Below, in pieces: positions 1 to 9,012 of a stretch of DNA of 64,000 bases. The stretch spans positions 186,001 to 250,000 of the forward strand of contig JABLXX010000002.1 of the NCBI GenBank assembly GCA_013177825.1, given 5' to 3'. The first letter of the stretch is position 1. Every line of letters starts with the position of its first letter. Under the pieces are notes generated by a model. It was given only the letters and a program-made list of their open reading frames with translations, had not been told where the DNA came from and made no database searches. This DNA comes from Syntrophaceae bacterium (GTDB lineage: Bacteria > Desulfobacterota > Syntrophia > Syntrophales > PHBD01). Position numbers and translations under genes: made by a program.

Positions 1-533
1 ACCCGCTCCAGGTGCTTTCCCGTTTCTTTGTCTCTCGATTCTGACAGCTTGGAGAGGGCGAAGATCGTCGAAACCTGCGAGGCGGAGATTTCCTGAACCT
101 GCTCTTCCACGAGGTCTTCCAGGTTGGCCTGGTAACGCCGCAGCTTGAGGTGGGTCTCCACCCGCGCCTCGACCTCTTCAAACTGGAACGGCTTGGTCAC
201 GTAATCAACGCCGCCGCTGCCGAAGGCCTTTACCTTGTCCAGCGTTTCCGTAAGGGCACTGATGAAGATGACGGGGATGTCGCGGAACCGCACGTCCTGC
301 TTCAGCCTTCGGCAGACCTCGAAACCGTCCATCTCCGGCATGGTGATGTCGAGGAGGATCAGGTCGGGCTTCTCGTGCTCCACGGCCTTGATGGCCAGTT
401 TCCCGCTGGGCACGGGTCGCACACGATGCCCCTTTTCCTTGAGCATGCCGGTGAGGAGGGTGAGGTTGGCGGGCACGTCGTCCACGACAAGGATATTGGC
501 CTGGGCCGGATCCGTTTTGTAATCGTTTTTCAT
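1..533 (-). CDS. Response regulator with HD-GYP-type start (partial)
   Basis: The gene starts at ATG 533 and runs off the left edge, leaving about 177 residues. Residues 12-130 form a CheY-like receiver: the acidic pocket is in ILVVDD, the phospho-acceptor is D62 in LILLDITMPEMDG, and the conserved Lys is in VTKPF. A linker helix follows, and the last visible residues (FALSKLSESRDKETGKHLER) are the usual opening of an HD-GYP domain of RpfG-type regulators, which hydrolyse cyclic di-GMP. The metal-binding HD and GYP motifs lie outside the window, so the enzyme call rests on this junction. It begins 3 nt after the stop of the upstream hybrid kinase, so the two are probably co-transcribed and the kinase is the likely phosphodonor. 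Confidence 0.85.
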   Translation of the reverse strand, partial: MKNDYKTDPAQANILVVDDVPANLTLLTGMLKEKGHRVRPVPSGKLAIKAVEHEKPDLILLDITMPEMDGFEVCRRLKQDVRFRDIPVIFISALTETLDKVKAFGSGGVDYVTKPFQFEEVEARVETHLKLRRYQANLEDLVEEQVQEISASQVSTIFALSKLSESRDKETGKHLER

Positions 534-536
534 ACA

Positions 537-3500
537 TTATGCTCCGGTGGAAAAAAGCTCAATCATTGCTTCATATTCGTAACGGGCGGCCATTTGCTGC
601 ATCCGCTGTGTGAAATCCGGATGTTCCGCCGCCATTCGTCCGACCAGTTCGTTCAAGAGGTCCATGTCGGCACTCTCCACGGCATCCCGCATCCGGGAGA
701 CCAACTCCGGGGCAAGGGCGGCGATGATCCGGCGCATCTTCTCGGAATCGCCCGCTTCGCGCGGTGTTGATTCAAGAGCGCCCGTCTCATCGTACAGATA
801 CTCCACCCCGATGAGCCGGCGGATGTTTTCGAACAGTTCCTCTTCCTTGAACGGTTTCGACAGGTACCCGTCGGCCCCGGCGGCGAAGATCCGCTGCCGG
901 TCTTCCTCGAAGGCGCTGGCCGTGACGGCGATGATCGCCGTATCCTTCAGTTCCGGCGACGCCTTGATGATGCGCGTGGCCTCATAGCCGTCCATGACGG
1001 GCATGGTCATGTCCATGAGGACCACCCGGGGCTTCCACTCCCGGATCGCCCGCAGGGCGTCCTCCCCGTTGACCGCCTCCCGCGTGGTGAATCCGACGGG
1101 GCCGAGCAGCCGGGAAAGCAGCCGGCGGTTCGTGTCCCTGTCGTCCGCCACGAGAACGCGGAACTCGCCCTGGCCGGGCTTTAGGCGAAGGACGCGCCGC
1201 TTCGCTTCCTTCGGCTTCACCTGTTCCTCTGCTCCTTCCCGGACGGGAATCTCGAAGTGGAAGGTCGTTCCCTTGCCGACGGCGCTGGTCACCGCGATGG
1301 TTCCCCCCATGACCTGGACGAATCCCCGGCTCAAGGCCAGTCCCAGTCCGGTTCCGCCGCTCTTGACCCCGGCCCGGGTCTGCTCGAAGGCTTGGAAGAG
1401 AAGGCTCGTTTCCTCCTCGGTCATGCCGGGCCCCGTATCCTCCACCTCGAAGCGGAGATTCACCGTGCCTTCCTTTCCGGTCCGGGCGGCGATGCGCAGG
1501 GCGATGCCGCCCTCCTCGGTGAATTTCACCGCGTTCCCCAGGAGGTTGATGAGGATCTGGCGGAGTTTCCCTTCGTCCGTGACCGCCCAGCGGGGGACGG
1601 GTCCTACCTCCTCCAGCAGGAAGCTCAGTTTTTTTGAGTCTGTCCGGATGCGGAACATCCGCTCGATGTCCCGGAGGAAGGCCTGCAGGTCGAAGGTGTT
1701 CGGCGTGAAGGTCGCGCGCCCGGCCTCGATCTTGGACATTTCCAGGATGTCGTTGATGAGCGCAAGCAGGTGCTCGCCGCTGCGGTTGATGATGTCGAGG
1801 TGCTCCCTCGACTGCGGCGAGAGGTCCGGGTCCCGATCCATGAGCTGGGCGAAGCCGATGATGGCGTTCATGGGCGTCCGGATCTCGTGGGACATGTTCG
1901 CCAGGAAGGCGCTCTTGGAGCGGTTGGCCGCGTCGGCCGCATCCTTGGCCTCTTTCAGGATGGTAATGTCCCGGACGGTTCCGCGGAAGCCGACAATCGC
2001 GTCCTGACCGTTTCTCACGGGATAGACGGAGGCGGCCGAGTAGGCGCTGGCTCCGTTTTTCCTGGTCAGCCGCCAGTAGAAGTCCCCGGAGGGTTTGCCG
2101 CTCAGGTAGACTTCGTGGAAAATCCCGTAAACGCGTTTGACTTCTTCGTCGTCCATGTAGGCGCTGAACGGGAGTCCCACCAGTTCCCTCTCCCCGTAAC
2201 CCAGGAATTTCCGCAGGGCCTGATTGCAGAAGAGCATGTTGCCCTTCAGGTCGACCTCATAGTAGCCGCTGTCCATGGTCTCGAGAATGGTCCGGTATTT
2301 CTCCTCGGCCTCCTTCAACTCGGCCTCCATCCGCTTCCTCTCCGTGATGTCGCGGGACACGCCCACAATGCCGGTCATGCGTCCCATGTCGTCACGCATG
2401 GGACTCAACGTTACTTCCGTCCAGAAGGTGGAACCATCTTTTTTGTACTGCTCCAATTCGAGATGTGAAGTGGGATTGCCGCCCTTTTCGATTTCGGGAA
2501 GTGCCCGGAAATAATCCTCCATGAGCACATTCAGTGATTCAGGCGTCATGGCATCGGCAAAGGATTGCCCCATGGCCTCCTCGGGAGTCACGCCCCGCAA
2601 TTTCTGTATTGCGGGACTTATGTAAGTCATACGGAGATTCGTGTCCGTTGTGTAGATCACGTCACCGCTGTTCTCCGTGAGGAGCCGGTACTTTTCCTCG
2701 CTCCGGCGGAGCGCCTCGGCGGCGGCTTCCCGCTCGGCCTCCGCTCTTTTTCGTTCCGAGATGTCGCGGGTCACGCCGTTGAAGGCGACGGGCCTGCCCT
2801 GTTCATCCCTTTTCAGGGCTGCGCTGATCTCCATCCACAGCCGGTCTCCATTCTTGGCGATGTGCTCCGCCTCCATCACGATCCGGTCCGAAGGCTCCTT
2901 GCCCGCAACACTCCTCCTGAAGCCGGCCGTCACGGCCTCCGTGGTCTCCGGGGAGAAAACATCCTCCAGTTTCATGCCCACCGTCTCCTCGGCAGTGTAT
3001 CCGAGAATGCGTTCCACCGAGTTCGAGCAGAACGCGTAGCACATGTCCTTCAGGTCGAAGATCCAGATGATGTCGTTCGTGTTTTCCACCAGGAATTTGT
3101 AATTTTCCTCACTTCGGCGCAGCGCCTCGGCGGCCTCCTGCTTTTCCGCCTCCGCGCGCCTCCGCTCGCTGATGTCGCGGGAAACGCCGAGATAGCCGAT
3201 CAGGCGCCCTTCGTCATCGCGCATGGTCATCATGGAGGCCTCAACCCATACGGTGGAGCCGTCCCTGCGGTACTGCTCGATTTCGATGCGCGCCGTCGGA
3301 TTCTGTCCCTGCTCGATGTCGGGAAGGAAGCGGTCGTATGCGGCGAGGACCGTTTTCAGCGATTCCGGAGTCATCGCTTGGTCCAGCGTCTCGGCCAGGG
3401 CCTCCTCGACGGTGATTCCGCGCAATTTCCGGATGGAGGGGCTGATGTACGTGAAGCGCATTGCCGTGTCGGTGGTCCAGATCACGTCGTCACTGTTTTC

Positions 3501-5354
3501 GGCGAGAAGCCGGTACTTCTCCTCGCTTCGGCGCAGCGCCTCGGCGGCCTGCTGCTTTTCCGTCTCTGCCCTCCTCCGCTCGGTAATGTCCGTTGTCAGC
3601 ATGACGATGCCGATCGGGGCACCCTTTGCATCGCGAAGAAACGTGATGGTGCTTTCCGTCGGGATGATGGAGCCGTCCTTGCGATAGGCCTCCAGCTCCA
3701 GGACTCGCACGTTTTGGCCCGGGAAATCCGGTGCCTGCTCCCTTGCCAGGTCCTCCTGGTAGGCCTTCGTGGCAAATCCCATCGATTCCGGGGTGAGCCA
3801 TTGATTCAGCGACAGCGCCACCGCCTCCTCCTGCGTATATCCCAGCATTCGCCGGACCGCAGGACTCACGTAGGTGTTCTTTAGATTCATGTCCCAGGTC
3901 GAGAGGACGCGGGGGATCGTTTCGACGACCAGCCGGAGCTTCTCCTCGCTCTCGCGCAGGGCCTCTTCCGCTCGCTTGCGCTCGCTGATGTCGATCGCCA
4001 GTCCGTCGAACCGGATGATGCGGCCTTCCTCGTTCCGGACGGCCCGTGAATGCAGAGACAGCCAGACGGGGCTGCCGTCCTTGCGCTGATGCTGAACTTC
4101 GTAGGCCGGGAGGAAGCCCTCCCTGTCCATGATGCGCATGATCTCGCTGCGGTCGGCGGGATTCATGAAGATCTGTGTTGAAATATCCGTGACGGATCTG
4201 ATCAGCTCCTCGGCGGAATCGTATCCGTAAATGCGGGCCAGGGCCGGATTTGCCGAAAGGAACCGGCCCTCCGGCGTGGACTGGTAAATACCCATCAGGG
4301 CGTTCTGGAAGAGGCCCCGGTACTTCTCCTCGCTCTCTCGCAGGGCCTCCTCGGCCTGCCTGCGCTCGCTGATGTCGCGAAGGATGTAGACCATGCCATA
4401 AGGGGTGCCGTCTTCCTGTTCGAGGACGCTTCCGTTCACCTCGTACAGAGACTTCCTGCCCCCTTCCAGGATCAGGTGGTATTCCTTCGGACCGAGGGGT
4501 CCTTCCATCATGAGGATCGTGTTCTGAATCGCCGCCTCGAGATCCTCGGGGGCAATGAAGGAGAGCATGTTCTGCTCGACGATCTCCTCTCTCCTGTACC
4601 CGCTCACTTCGAGCCCCTTATCGTTGATGTAGAGAACCTCGCCCTCGGTGTTTGTGCGGATCACGCTGTCGGGGATGGCCGCGATGAGCCGAGTGGAGAA
4701 TTCCTCGCTCTCCCGGAGCGCCTGGTTCTGCTGCCAGATCTTCTTCGATTTTTCCCAGCTGTTGAACCGCAGCCGGTCCAGGAGAAAAATGAAGAACGCC
4801 ACGACTGCGACGGCGACCAGGAGGTCGTTCAGGCTGTATCGCGCCCGGACGGAGTCGAAATACATCCCTTTCGCGAAGCAGGTACTGAAAAAAACCATGA
4901 ACGATACAGCGAGGATCGACCAGGCCGCCCGCCGGGGGATCGGCAGGAGGGCCAGCAGCGTGGTGACCAGAAGATAGCCGCCGAGATAGGCGGGATCGGC
5001 CTTGGACAGGCCGGTGATCGCCGCCGTTGTGATCTCGAGATAGCCGCTGATGATGATGAGGAAAAGCAGGCTGTAGGGCTTGAATCGCTTGAAGCTCTGC
5101 AGGATCAGGACGGTCAGGCCCACCACCGAAAAGCCGATCCGGAAGGCGATGATGAGCGGTTCGTTCGGATAAAGCTGCCGGTCGATGGGAATATAGGGAA
5201 GCAAAGCGAAGGTTGCAATCAGTGCGACGAGGAAGAGAATCCGGCTGCACTGGTCGTTGAGTTCCTGGAAGAATGTCTCATTATACTCGGACGGACCATT
5301 CCAGGAAACATACGGAACGCGTAGGCGCTCCCGGACGGATTGCCGCATGTTCAC
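537..5354 (-). CDS. Membrane hybrid histidine kinase with seven PAS domains and a C-terminal receiver
   Basis: 1605 residues. Residues about 37-195 hold six hydrophobic segments forming a membrane input module. From about 218 to 1120 there are seven consecutive PAS/PAC units, each ending in a DISERRRAE-like helix; units 4 and 6 are very similar to each other. HisKA follows (phospho-acceptor H1156 in NMSHEIRTPMN), then HATPase (NLLGNAVKFTEEGG, DTGPGM, GGTGLGL), then a receiver with D1448 in VLMDMTMPVMDG, then a helical tail. The start is GTG 5354: it aligns with the ATG of the sister kinase at 8856 and both carry an upstream GGAGG. It probably signals to the regulator 3 nt downstream. The ligand cannot be told from the sequence. 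Confidence 0.95.
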   Translation of the reverse strand: MNMRQSVRERLRVPYVSWNGPSEYNETFFQELNDQCSRILFLVALIATFALLPYIPIDRQLYPNEPLIIAFRIGFSVVGLTVLILQSFKRFKPYSLLFLIIISGYLEITTAAITGLSKADPAYLGGYLLVTTLLALLPIPRRAAWSILAVSFMVFFSTCFAKGMYFDSVRARYSLNDLLVAVAVVAFFIFLLDRLRFNSWEKSKKIWQQNQALRESEEFSTRLIAAIPDSVIRTNTEGEVLYINDKGLEVSGYRREEIVEQNMLSFIAPEDLEAAIQNTILMMEGPLGPKEYHLILEGGRKSLYEVNGSVLEQEDGTPYGMVYILRDISERRQAEEALRESEEKYRGLFQNALMGIYQSTPEGRFLSANPALARIYGYDSAEELIRSVTDISTQIFMNPADRSEIMRIMDREGFLPAYEVQHQRKDGSPVWLSLHSRAVRNEEGRIIRFDGLAIDISERKRAEEALRESEEKLRLVVETIPRVLSTWDMNLKNTYVSPAVRRMLGYTQEEAVALSLNQWLTPESMGFATKAYQEDLAREQAPDFPGQNVRVLELEAYRKDGSIIPTESTITFLRDAKGAPIGIVMLTTDITERRRAETEKQQAAEALRRSEEKYRLLAENSDDVIWTTDTAMRFTYISPSIRKLRGITVEEALAETLDQAMTPESLKTVLAAYDRFLPDIEQGQNPTARIEIEQYRRDGSTVWVEASMMTMRDDEGRLIGYLGVSRDISERRRAEAEKQEAAEALRRSEENYKFLVENTNDIIWIFDLKDMCYAFCSNSVERILGYTAEETVGMKLEDVFSPETTEAVTAGFRRSVAGKEPSDRIVMEAEHIAKNGDRLWMEISAALKRDEQGRPVAFNGVTRDISERKRAEAEREAAAEALRRSEEKYRLLTENSGDVIYTTDTNLRMTYISPAIQKLRGVTPEEAMGQSFADAMTPESLNVLMEDYFRALPEIEKGGNPTSHLELEQYKKDGSTFWTEVTLSPMRDDMGRMTGIVGVSRDITERKRMEAELKEAEEKYRTILETMDSGYYEVDLKGNMLFCNQALRKFLGYGERELVGLPFSAYMDDEEVKRVYGIFHEVYLSGKPSGDFYWRLTRKNGASAYSAASVYPVRNGQDAIVGFRGTVRDITILKEAKDAADAANRSKSAFLANMSHEIRTPMNAIIGFAQLMDRDPDLSPQSREHLDIINRSGEHLLALINDILEMSKIEAGRATFTPNTFDLQAFLRDIERMFRIRTDSKKLSFLLEEVGPVPRWAVTDEGKLRQILINLLGNAVKFTEEGGIALRIAARTGKEGTVNLRFEVEDTGPGMTEEETSLLFQAFEQTRAGVKSGGTGLGLALSRGFVQVMGGTIAVTSAVGKGTTFHFEIPVREGAEEQVKPKEAKRRVLRLKPGQGEFRVLVADDRDTNRRLLSRLLGPVGFTTREAVNGEDALRAIREWKPRVVLMDMTMPVMDGYEATRIIKASPELKDTAIIAVTASAFEEDRQRIFAAGADGYLSKPFKEEELFENIRRLIGVEYLYDETGALESTPREAGDSEKMRRIIAALAPELVSRMRDAVESADMDLLNELVGRMAAEHPDFTQRMQQMAARYEYEAMIELFSTGA

Positions 5355-5391
5355 ATTGACCTCCGTGGCATGTTACGTGCGAAACGCAGCG

Positions 5392-5420
5392 AATGTAAAC
5401 GGATTCCCCCAGTGATGCAA
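5392..5420 (-). promoter_or_regulatory. Sigma70-type promoter for the seven-PAS kinase
   Basis: On the minus strand TTGCAT (5415-5420) lies 17 nt from TACATT (5392-5397), about 38 nt before the GTG start. The sister kinase gene has TTGCAT, 17 nt, TATATT at the matching place, with a similar spacer, so the promoter was copied along with the gene. Confidence 0.6.
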
Positions 5421-5424
5421 CGAT

Positions 5425-5442
5425 AAAAACCCGGTCTCCGGG
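5425..5442 (-). terminator. Short intrinsic terminator after the decayed regulator
   Basis: Read on the minus strand, CCCGG-AGA-CCGGG is followed by five T residues. It lies between the regulator stub and the promoter of the next kinase, so it would end the transcript of the kinase at 5560-8856. The stem is only 5 bp. Confidence 0.45.
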
Positions 5443-5478
5443 CGGAGAACCCGAATATTTAGAAAAGGGGCGAAGCGA

Positions 5479-5556
5479 TAAGGTCAGGTCGGCGGGCATG
5501 TTGTCTGCAATGAGGATGCAGGCCGGTGCGGGATCGGTTTTGCGGGCGATGGCCAT
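5479..5556 (-). pseudogene. 5' remnant of a response-regulator gene
   Basis: An ATG at 5556 lies 3 nt after the stop of the kinase at 5560, the same spacing as between the other kinase and its intact regulator. The first ~26 codons (KTDPAPACILIADNMPADLT) match the intact regulator start (KTDPAQANILVVDDVPANLT). Homology then ends and the frame continues into unrelated sequence containing the next promoter. The receiver lost everything after its first strand: the second acidic residue of the VVDD pair has become N, and the phospho-acceptor region is absent. It is best read as a truncated duplicate rather than a working small protein. Confidence 0.8.
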
Positions 5557-5559
5557 GGC

Positions 5560-8500
5560 TCATGCTCCCGGAGAGAAAAGCTCGATCAGGGTGTCGTATT
5601 CGTATCGAGATGCCATTTCCCGTACAAGCCGGCAGAGGGCCGGGTGATCCGGGGCGACCTGCCCGACCAGTTCGTTCAAGAGGTCCATGTCGGCGCTTTC
5701 CACGGCTTCCCGCATCCGGGAGACCAACTCCGGGGCAAGGCCGGCGACGATCCGGCGCATCTCTCCGGAGTCATCCGCCCCGTGGGGCGCCGTCTCCGAA
5801 ACCCCGGCGTCATCGTAAAGGAACTCGGTCCCGGTGAGCCGGCGGATGTTGTCGAACAGTTCCTCTTCCTTGAACGGTTTCGACAGGTACCCGTCGGCCC
5901 CGGCGGCGAAGATCCTCTGCCGGTCTTCCTCGAAGGCGCTGGCCGTGACGGCGATGACGGCCGTGTCCTTCAGTTCCGGCGACGCCTTGATGATGCGCGT
6001 GGCCTCATAGCCGTCCATGACGGGCATGGTCATGTCCATAAGGACCACCCGGGGCTTCCACTCCCGGATTGCCCGCAGGGCCTCCTCTCCGTTGACCGCC
6101 TCCCGGATGACGAATCCGACCGGGCCGAGCAGCTGCGACAGGAGCCGGCGGTTTGTGTCCCGGTCGTCGGCGACGAGGACGCGGATCTCGTCCTGGCCGG
6201 GCTTGAGGCGGAGGACGCGCCGCTTCATCTCCTTCATCCCCACCAGTTCCTCCGTTCCTTCCCGCACGGGGATCTCGAAGCGGAAGGTCGTTCCCTTGCC
6301 GACGGCGCTGGTCACCGCGATGGTTCCCCCCATGACCTGGACGAATCCCCGGCTCAGCGCCAGTCCCAGTCCGGTTCCGCCGCTCTTGACCCCGGCCCGG
6401 GCCTGCTCGAAGGCCTGGAAGAGGCGGCCGATTTCCTCATCGGTCATGCCGGGCCCCGTGTCCTCCACCTCGAACCGGAGATTCACCGTGCCTTCCTTTC
6501 CGGCCCTGGCGGCGAGGCGCAGCGCGATGCCGCCCTCCTCGGTGAATTTCACAGCGTTCCCCAAGAGGTTGATGAGGACCTGGCGGAGCTTCCCCTCGTC
6601 CGTGACCGCCCAGCGCGGGACGGGCCCGACCTCCTCCAGCAGGAATCGCAGTTTTTTTGCATCTGTCCGGAGGCGGAACATCCGTTCGATGTCCCGAAGG
6701 AAGGCGTACAGGTCGAAAGTGTTCGGTACGAAAATCGCCCGCCCGGCCTCGATCTTGGACATTTCCAGGATGTCGTTGATAAGCGCAAGCAGGTGCTCGC
6801 CGCTGCGGTTGATGATGTCGAGGTGCTCCCTCGACTGCGGCGAAAGGTCCGGGTCCCGATCCATGAGCTGGGCGAAGCCGATGATGGCATTCATGGGCGT
6901 TCGGATCTCGTGGGACATGTTCGCCAGGAACGCGCTCTTGGAGCGGTTGGCCGCTTCGGCCACCGTCTTTGCCTCTTTCAGGTCCTCCTCCACCCGCCGG
7001 ATGTCGGTGATGTCGCGGATGGACTCGATGGCTCCGATGATGTTGCCGTCAACACCGTACAGCGCACTGGCATACCCGACCAGGATGATCCCCAGGCTCG
7101 GGATGAACGCCTCCGCCGAAAGGACGCTCCCCTCGCGGCGGATGTGGCTGTACCTGGCGGCGAGTTCCTCCTCCGGGGTGAACACCAGGTCGATCAGGAT
7201 GGGCCTTCTCTCCCCGTAGAAGGGGAGGGAATATTCGTGGTCGCTTTTTCCGAGGATATCCTCCCTCTTTACGCCCGTGATCGCTTCCATCGCCCGGTTC
7301 CAGGCGGTGACCCGGCCCTCGCGGTCGATGACCATCGTGGCGATGGGGAGAAAATCGATGATGTCCGCCAACCGCCGCTCCGAGTCCCGGAGTGCCGCCT
7401 CCGCCTGCCTGCGCTCGGAGATGTCCCGGGACACACCCACGAAGCCCGTCATCCGTCCTTCGCCGTCCCGCATGGTTCTGACGGAGGCCTCGACCCACAC
7501 GCTTGAACCGTCCTTGCGGTATTGCTCGACTTCCACCCGCACGGTCGGGTTGCCGCCCCGCTCGATTTCGGCGAGGTGGCGATTGTATGCGCTGAAGATG
7601 GCCTCAAACGATTCGGGGGACATCGTATCCGCTGCCTGTTCGTTTACCGCCTCCTCGGGGTCCACGCCCCGCAGTTTCCTGATCGAGGGGCTCACGTAGG
7701 TGAAACGGAATTCCGGGTCCACCGTCCAGATGACGTCTCCGCTGTTCTCGGTGAGGAGACGGTACTTTTCCTCGCTCCGGCGCAGCGCCTCTTCGGATTC
7801 CCGTTTTTCCTCCTCCGCACGCCTGCGTTCGGTAATGTCCTCGATCGTGCCTTCCAGGTAGGATGCTTCTCCCGAATCGTCGGACACCAGGAAGGCGCTG
7901 ATGGAAACGGGAATCCGAGCGCCGTCGGCCCGTTGGAGGACGGTCTCGTATCCCGACACGGGTCCTTCCTGCACCCTTTCCCAGAGGGCGGTCTGGTCCA
8001 TCCGGTCGATGTACAGGTTCGGGAGGCCCGCGGCGTTGAGCGCATCGACCGATTCGAATTTCAGGGACTCCAGCATCGCCCGGTTCGCCGCGAGCACCGT
8101 TCCCTCGGCCGTGGCGAGGAAGATGCCCGTCGGCGAGTGATCGAAGAGCTTGCGATACTTTGTTTCCGAGAGTCTCAGGTCGTGAAGCAGGTCGTCGATC
8201 CTTGCTTTGTCCGCCTGGAGTGTCTCGTTTTGCTGCCCGATCTGTTTCGATTTTTCCCAGCTCCTGAAGCGCAGCCGGTTGAGCAGGAAAATGAAAAAAG
8301 CCACGATGAACGCTGCGATCAGCAGGTCGTTCAGGCTGTAGCGCGCACGGTCGGAGTCGAAATGCATGCCGCCGGCGAATCCTGTGGTGAAAAAAGCCGC
8401 GAGGGAAACCGCCAGAATCGACCAGGCGGTCCACAGGGGGATAGGTACCAGGGCGAGCAGCGTCAGCACGAATAGATAGCCGCCGAGGTAAGCGGGATCG

Positions 8501-8856
8501 GCCCTGGTCAGACCCGTGATCAGCCCCGTGGCGATCCCGACGTAGGCGCTGAGGATGCAGAGGAAGAGCAGGTTGTATCGGTCGAATTGCCGGAAGGCCT
8601 GCAGGATCAGAATCGCGAGGCCGACCACGGACAGGCCGATCCGGAGCACGATGATGAAGGGCTCATGAGGGTGGAGCCTCTGATCGATCGGGATGTAGGC
8701 GAGCCAGGCAAAGGTTGTGATCAGGGCGACGAACAGGATGATCCTGCCGCACTGGTTGTTGAGCTCTTCCCGGAATGTCGCCGGGTCCTCAACCGGACCG
8801 CTTGCGGAAACGAGGGGGCTGCGGAGGCGCCGAAAAAGGGACTGCCGGACATTCAT
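5560..8856 (-). CDS. Membrane hybrid histidine kinase with three PAS domains (tandem paralogue)
   Basis: About 1098 residues. It has the same plan as the kinase at 537-5354: six membrane segments, then PAS units, HisKA (NMSHEIRTPMN), HATPase, a receiver (VLMDMTMPVMDG) and the same helical tail. It has three PAS units rather than seven. The C-terminal kinase-receiver block is nearly identical to the neighbour, while the membrane and PAS parts are clearly more diverged. I chose ATG 8856 (MNVRQSLFRRL) because it aligns with the paralogue's start and has GGAGG upstream. The longer in-frame start at 8919 would lie inside the promoter. Its own partner regulator is reduced to a stub at 5479-5556, so output may pass to the intact regulator at 533 or elsewhere. 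Confidence 0.94.
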   Translation of the reverse strand: MNVRQSLFRRLRSPLVSASGPVEDPATFREELNNQCGRIILFVALITTFAWLAYIPIDQRLHPHEPFIIVLRIGLSVVGLAILILQAFRQFDRYNLLFLCILSAYVGIATGLITGLTRADPAYLGGYLFVLTLLALVPIPLWTAWSILAVSLAAFFTTGFAGGMHFDSDRARYSLNDLLIAAFIVAFFIFLLNRLRFRSWEKSKQIGQQNETLQADKARIDDLLHDLRLSETKYRKLFDHSPTGIFLATAEGTVLAANRAMLESLKFESVDALNAAGLPNLYIDRMDQTALWERVQEGPVSGYETVLQRADGARIPVSISAFLVSDDSGEASYLEGTIEDITERRRAEEEKRESEEALRRSEEKYRLLTENSGDVIWTVDPEFRFTYVSPSIRKLRGVDPEEAVNEQAADTMSPESFEAIFSAYNRHLAEIERGGNPTVRVEVEQYRKDGSSVWVEASVRTMRDGEGRMTGFVGVSRDISERRQAEAALRDSERRLADIIDFLPIATMVIDREGRVTAWNRAMEAITGVKREDILGKSDHEYSLPFYGERRPILIDLVFTPEEELAARYSHIRREGSVLSAEAFIPSLGIILVGYASALYGVDGNIIGAIESIRDITDIRRVEEDLKEAKTVAEAANRSKSAFLANMSHEIRTPMNAIIGFAQLMDRDPDLSPQSREHLDIINRSGEHLLALINDILEMSKIEAGRAIFVPNTFDLYAFLRDIERMFRLRTDAKKLRFLLEEVGPVPRWAVTDEGKLRQVLINLLGNAVKFTEEGGIALRLAARAGKEGTVNLRFEVEDTGPGMTDEEIGRLFQAFEQARAGVKSGGTGLGLALSRGFVQVMGGTIAVTSAVGKGTTFRFEIPVREGTEELVGMKEMKRRVLRLKPGQDEIRVLVADDRDTNRRLLSQLLGPVGFVIREAVNGEEALRAIREWKPRVVLMDMTMPVMDGYEATRIIKASPELKDTAVIAVTASAFEEDRQRIFAAGADGYLSKPFKEEELFDNIRRLTGTEFLYDDAGVSETAPHGADDSGEMRRIVAGLAPELVSRMREAVESADMDLLNELVGQVAPDHPALCRLVREMASRYEYDTLIELFSPGA

Positions 8857-8894
8857 TCTTGCCCACCTCCGTGGGGTGCGCGGGGAACGATTTA

Positions 8895-8923
8895 AATATA
8901 AAGGGATTCTTCCCACCATGCAA
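8895..8923 (-). promoter_or_regulatory. Sigma70-type promoter for the three-PAS kinase
   Basis: On the minus strand TTGCAT (8918-8923) and TATATT (8895-8900) are 17 nt apart, about 40 nt before ATG 8856. The same layout precedes the paralogous kinase. Confidence 0.65.
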
Positions 8924-9012
8924 CTTAAAACAATCCGTGACGGCCCGGGAACGCGGCGAGCGGACGGTGCCGCCGGTCATGAGGCGGCACGGGAGCTGAA
9001 AAACGCCGAGGC

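Noticed and set aside
8857-8919. Upstream start giving the second kinase 21 more residues
   Set aside because: It falls within the -10/-35 promoter and has no counterpart in the paralogue; ATG 8856 has GGAGG and aligns.
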